Part shown: piece after piece, positions 61,392-64,000 of the stretch
Layout of the letters: each line of letters opens with the position of its first letter
Position numbering within the stretch: the first letter of the stretch is position 1
Assembly (NCBI GenBank): GCA_024666565.1
Contig: CP088295.1
Coordinates: 4,340,001 to 4,404,000, forward strand
Direction of reading: 5' to 3'
Origin: Svornostia abyssi
Lineage (GTDB): Bacteria > Actinomycetota > Thermoleophilia > Solirubrobacterales > Solirubrobacteraceae
Length of the DNA: 64,000 nucleotides
The notes under the pieces: model-generated
Told to the model about the DNA's origin: nothing
The model's database searches: none
Seen by the model: only the letters and a program-made list of their open reading frames with translations
Made by a program: the position numbers and the translations under genes

Positions 61392-61979
61392 GTGTCCCGA
61401 CTGCTTGCCCTGCTCCTCGCGCTCACCGCGCTGACCTTCGGTCTCGCCGCTTGTGGCGACGACGATGAGTCCACGTCCGGCGACAGTGGCGCCACGGCCA
61501 CCGAGACGACGCCGGCGGCGAGCCCCACCACCGCCGCGACGACCGAGACGACGGCCGCCAAGGGCGGCGACGACGACACCGGCGTCGTCGTGACCGGCGC
61601 GGAGAATCTCGACGAGAAGCCGCAGATCGAGATCACCGCCGAGACCCAGGCTGACAAGCTCATCAAGAAGGACCTCGTCGTCGGCGACGGCAAGACCGCG
61701 AAGGAGGGCGACACCGTCTCCGTGCAGTACGTCGGTGTCGGCTTCAACAGCGAGGAGGAGTTCGACGCGAGCTGGAACCGCGGCGAGCCCTTCGCGTTCA
61801 CCCTCGGCGCCGGAGAGGTCATCCCGGGCTGGGACGAGGGCGTCGCCGGGATGAAGGAGGGCGGGCGCCGCCTCCTGGTCATCCCCGGCGACAAGGCCTA
61901 TGGCGCGCAGGGTTCCCCGCCCGCCATCGGCCCCGACGAGACGCTGGCGTTCGTCGTCGACCTCGAGAAGGTCTCGTAG
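61392..61979 (+). CDS. FKBP-type peptidyl-prolyl isomerase lipoprotein
   Basis: 195 residues: lipobox GLAAC near residue 20, Thr/Ala-rich linker, FKBP domain (GDTVSVQYVGVGFNSEEEFD, VIPGWDEGVAGMKEGGRRLL, IPGDKAYG). Folds exported proteins at the membrane surface. GTG 61392. Confidence 0.93.
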   Translation: MSRLLALLLALTALTFGLAACGDDDESTSGDSGATATETTPAASPTTAATTETTAAKGGDDDTGVVVTGAENLDEKPQIEITAETQADKLIKKDLVVGDGKTAKEGDTVSVQYVGVGFNSEEEFDASWNRGEPFAFTLGAGEVIPGWDEGVAGMKEGGRRLLVIPGDKAYGAQGSPPAIGPDETLAFVVDLEKVS

Positions 61980-61982
61980 CCG

Positions 61983-62351
61983 CTACTTGCGGACCCGGAT
62001 GGTCATCTTCATCTCCTGCTCGTGCAGGGTGCAGATGATCTTGTACTCCCCGGGGACCTTCAGCTTCTGCTTGTAGCTGTAGAACGAGCCGGCCGACTCG
62101 GACTGGAACTTCTTCACGCCCTTCGGGCCCTTGTCGAGCAGCACGTCGTGCGTGTCACCCGTCGTGTCGGGCCACTTCCACGTGATGGTGGAGCCCTTGT
62201 TCACCGCGAGCTTCGTCGGGCTGTAGTAGTTGTCGGCGATCTTCACCGTCTTCTTCTGCGGCTTGCCCCCACCCGCTGCCGCCGGGACGGCGGCAGCGGT
62301 GGCGAGGGTCAGGCCCGCGACGAGGACGATCGTCAGGCGGGTCTGCTTCAT
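61983..62351 (-). CDS. Secreted cupredoxin (plastocyanin-like) protein
   Basis: 122 residues: signal peptide (TIVLVAGLTLATAAAVPAAA) and a blue-copper fold. The type-1 ligands appear as His in GDTHDVLL and Cys, His, Met in ICTLHEQEM. Electron carrier or copper buffer outside the cell. ATGA overlap with the beta-helix gene, and a multicopper oxidase just upstream. Confidence 0.88.
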   Translation of the reverse strand: MKQTRLTIVLVAGLTLATAAAVPAAAGGGKPQKKTVKIADNYYSPTKLAVNKGSTITWKWPDTTGDTHDVLLDKGPKGVKKFQSESAGSFYSYKQKLKVPGEYKIICTLHEQEMKMTIRVRK

Positions 62352-63685
62352 GGCGTCTTCGGACCGTACGTCCCGGACTTCGAGAACGTCTCGAGCGGGG
62401 TGATGCCGGCGATCGGGCTGTGCGGGTGGCGCACCCACTGCGACGTCGGGTCGGCCGACGTCGCCCACGCGATCGCCTCGTTCTGCGCCGTCGAGCTGAA
62501 CGCGTTGGCGCCCTTGAAGGGGCACGGCGCGAACGTCGACTGGTCGGCCGGCGCGGTGACCGCGACCCCGGTGTTCCCGGCGATGCAGTTGTCCTTGCCG
62601 TTGCCGTCGTAGAACAGGTCGCGGCCGTTGAGGTCCGCGCCGCTCAGGCCGAACGCGTTGTCCTTGATCTGGTTGCCCTCGAGGTTCTGCGCGCCGACCT
62701 CCTTCAGCAGCAGCTGCTGGAGCATGCCCGCGCCCACGAGCCAGTTCCCGTAGAACCGGTTCTTCTCGATGAGGTGATCGCGCCCGCCGAAGAGCAGGAC
62801 GCCGACGCCGGTCGGGTACGGGATCTCACCGACGGCGGCCTTGCGCAGCGGGAACGGGGCGCCGGCGCGGTAGTTGAAGTTGTTCCAGAACACGTCGTTG
62901 TCGGCGATGACGTTGTCCTCCGGCGGCGCGAACTTCTCGGAGTCCAGCGCGTTCGGGACGATGCCCGTGCCGTTGTTGAACCACTTCGACTTCGTGATGG
63001 TCACGTACCGCATGTTCGTGCCGGAGAAGCCCAGGACGTTGCCCCAGCTCTGCACGTTCGTGACGATCGAGCGGACCGGCTTGGTCTGCGGCGGGGTCTG
63101 GCCGATGTAGAAGCCCGCGTCGTTGTGGTAGTAGGCGACGGAGTTCTTCATCGTGCCGCCCTTGGAGTTGAAGGCGTAGATGCCGTACACCCCGTTCTTC
63201 TCCGCGATGAGCCGGTCCATCGTGTAGCCGACGACGTTGACGGCGAAGAAGCCGTTGGCCTTGAAGTTCTTGGCCTTCAGGCCCTGGAGGCCGACCTCGT
63301 TGGCGCCGTTGATCTGGATCGCCTGCTGCGCGGACGCGCCCTTCAGGCCCGCGCCGTCGATGACGACCTTCTCCGGGCTGCCGGGGTTGCCGATGATCTT
63401 CAGGTAGCGCTTGCCGCTGCCCTGGACCTTGACGCCCTCCTTGTAGGTGCCGTTCGCGATCCGGATCGTGTCGCCGGGGCCCGCGGCGTCGACCGCGGCC
63501 TGGATCGTCTTGTACGGACCGTTCTTCTTGTTGACCTTCAGGGTCTTGAACGGGCCCTTCGGCTTGTTCGCCGTCGCCTTCGGGTTCGTCGGCGGCGGGT
63601 ACGTCACCGCATCGGCGGCGGCCGGGGCCAGCAGCGCGAGGCCGGTCACGGCCGCGGCGATGGGGGTGAGCTTGCTTCGGAGCAC
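62348..63685 (-). CDS. Secreted right-handed beta-helix protein (NosD-like)
   Basis: 445 residues, signal peptide, then parallel beta-helix repeats: GPYKTIQAAVDAAGPGDTIR at the N-terminal cap and repeated N-x-I/F-x-x-N turns (VIADNDVFWNNFNY, LIEKNRFYGN, NQIKDNAFGLSG). Similar to NosD/CASH-type proteins that act on sugars or assist copper enzymes. GTG 63685 has AAGGAG 4 nt upstream. Genetic coupling to a cupredoxin and an oxidase suggests a shared extracellular copper function (inference). Confidence 0.85.
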   Translation of the reverse strand: MLRSKLTPIAAAVTGLALLAPAAADAVTYPPPTNPKATANKPKGPFKTLKVNKKNGPYKTIQAAVDAAGPGDTIRIANGTYKEGVKVQGSGKRYLKIIGNPGSPEKVVIDGAGLKGASAQQAIQINGANEVGLQGLKAKNFKANGFFAVNVVGYTMDRLIAEKNGVYGIYAFNSKGGTMKNSVAYYHNDAGFYIGQTPPQTKPVRSIVTNVQSWGNVLGFSGTNMRYVTITKSKWFNNGTGIVPNALDSEKFAPPEDNVIADNDVFWNNFNYRAGAPFPLRKAAVGEIPYPTGVGVLLFGGRDHLIEKNRFYGNWLVGAGMLQQLLLKEVGAQNLEGNQIKDNAFGLSGADLNGRDLFYDGNGKDNCIAGNTGVAVTAPADQSTFAPCPFKGANAFSSTAQNEAIAWATSADPTSQWVRHPHSPIAGITPLETFSKSGTYGPKTP

Positions 63686-63715
63686 GGAACTCCTTCTCCT
63701 CAGGGGGTGATGGGG

Positions 63716-64000
63716 CTACCGGTCGACCACGTACCACCCCGCCATCCCGCCGTCCTGGTGGGAGAAGACGTGGCAGTGGTAGAGCCAGCGGCCCGGGTTG
63801 TCCTCGGTGAAACGTGCGGTGATGGTCTCGTTCGGCCCGACGGTCGGCGTGTCGACATAGGTCCCGGCGGCGTCCAGCCAGCGGTGCCCGTGGAGGTGGA
63901 AGTCGTGGAAGGCGTCGTCCATGCCGATGACGTGCAGCGCGACGTCCTGGCCGACCTTCGCCTGGATCGTCGGCGTGTTGCCGGCGAACGCGCGGCCGTT
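63716..64000 (-). CDS. Multicopper oxidase, C-terminal end (partial)
   Basis: The last 95 residues are in the window; the start lies beyond 64000. Copper-binding motifs are complete for the C-terminal cupredoxin domain: FHDFHLHGHRW and YHCHVFSHQDGGMAGW (type 1 Cys-His-Met and trinuclear His). Likely a laccase/CueO or nitrite-reductase-like secreted oxidase. Same strand as, and 30 bp upstream of, the beta-helix/cupredoxin pair. Confidence 0.9.
   Translation of the reverse strand, partial: NGRAFAGNTPTIQAKVGQDVALHVIGMDDAFHDFHLHGHRWLDAAGTYVDTPTVGPNETITARFTEDNPGRWLYHCHVFSHQDGGMAGWYVVDR

Noticed and set aside
1..64000. CRISPR arrays, rRNA genes, toxin-antitoxin pairs, biosynthetic gene clusters
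   Set aside because: I looked on both strands and found no regularly spaced repeats, rRNA sequence, recognisable toxin pair, or NRPS/PKS/terpene core genes.

Overview
The window is a high-GC (about 70% by eye), gene-dense bacterial chromosome segment. Gene style and content point to an actinobacterium, most likely Thermoleophilia/Solirubrobacterales. The evidence is a CvpA-type membrane anchor ending in the linker seen before trypsin-like (MarP) domains, a PspA/PspAA/PspAB set, ECF42 with a DGPF protein, actinobacterial-style IS982, many lipoproteins, and many start codons sitting 6-9 nt after a TANNNT box (leaderless-type promoters). There is no rRNA here, so the taxonomic placement is inference.

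Layout. 0-8 kb: a CvpA/MarP-like end, a class B PBP, then a MacB-like ABC exporter with adaptor and a repeat-bearing lipoprotein, divergent from an OmpR-type two-component system. 8-12 kb: small lipoprotein/SRPBCC/zinc-ribbon genes, an FHA protein, ParA and an L,D-transpeptidase. 12-16.5 kb: an aspartate-family operon (lysA-hom-small L7/L12-like gene-thrC-thrB). 17-25 kb: a zinc/manganese-type ABC transporter without a binding protein, lgt, an M23 peptidase with coiled coils, and htpX. 25-29 kb: the PspA envelope-stress set and an NlpC/P60 hydrolase under a c-di-AMP (ydaO) riboswitch. 29-41 kb: a CW_binding_2 lipoprotein, xseA/xseB, an enolase-superfamily protein, a glycosidase-like secreted protein, 3-hydroxyacyl-CoA dehydrogenase, CorC, pterin dehydratase, a cobalamin-binding-like protein and rhomboid. 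41-46 kb: an ECF sigma factor with a membrane partner, a PlsC-GpsA fusion, and a TetR/cytochrome P450 pair. 46.3-48.5 kb: an accessory islet between a degenerate tRNA-Thr copy and an intact tRNA-Thr(TGT). 49-54 kb: a peroxiredoxin, arsR-arsM, and a leucine-dehydrogenase-type gene separated from an SDR gene by an IS982-type element. 54-64 kb: a TetR/metallo-hydrolase pair, YjdM, DGPF/ECF42, a ferritin-like stress protein, a soluble MCP-like sensor, FKBP, and a cupredoxin/beta-helix/multicopper oxidase group.

The dominant theme is the cell envelope: peptidoglycan synthesis and cutting, lipoprotein maturation, membrane stress and surface lipoproteins, controlled by c-di-AMP, a two-component system, ECF factors and TetR repressors.

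At least ten genes are broken by single-base shifts, mostly in runs of G or C, including genes that should be intact (hom, xseA, htpX). The simplest reading is residual consensus error, so I annotate them as full-length genes with a frameshift rather than as pseudogenes.
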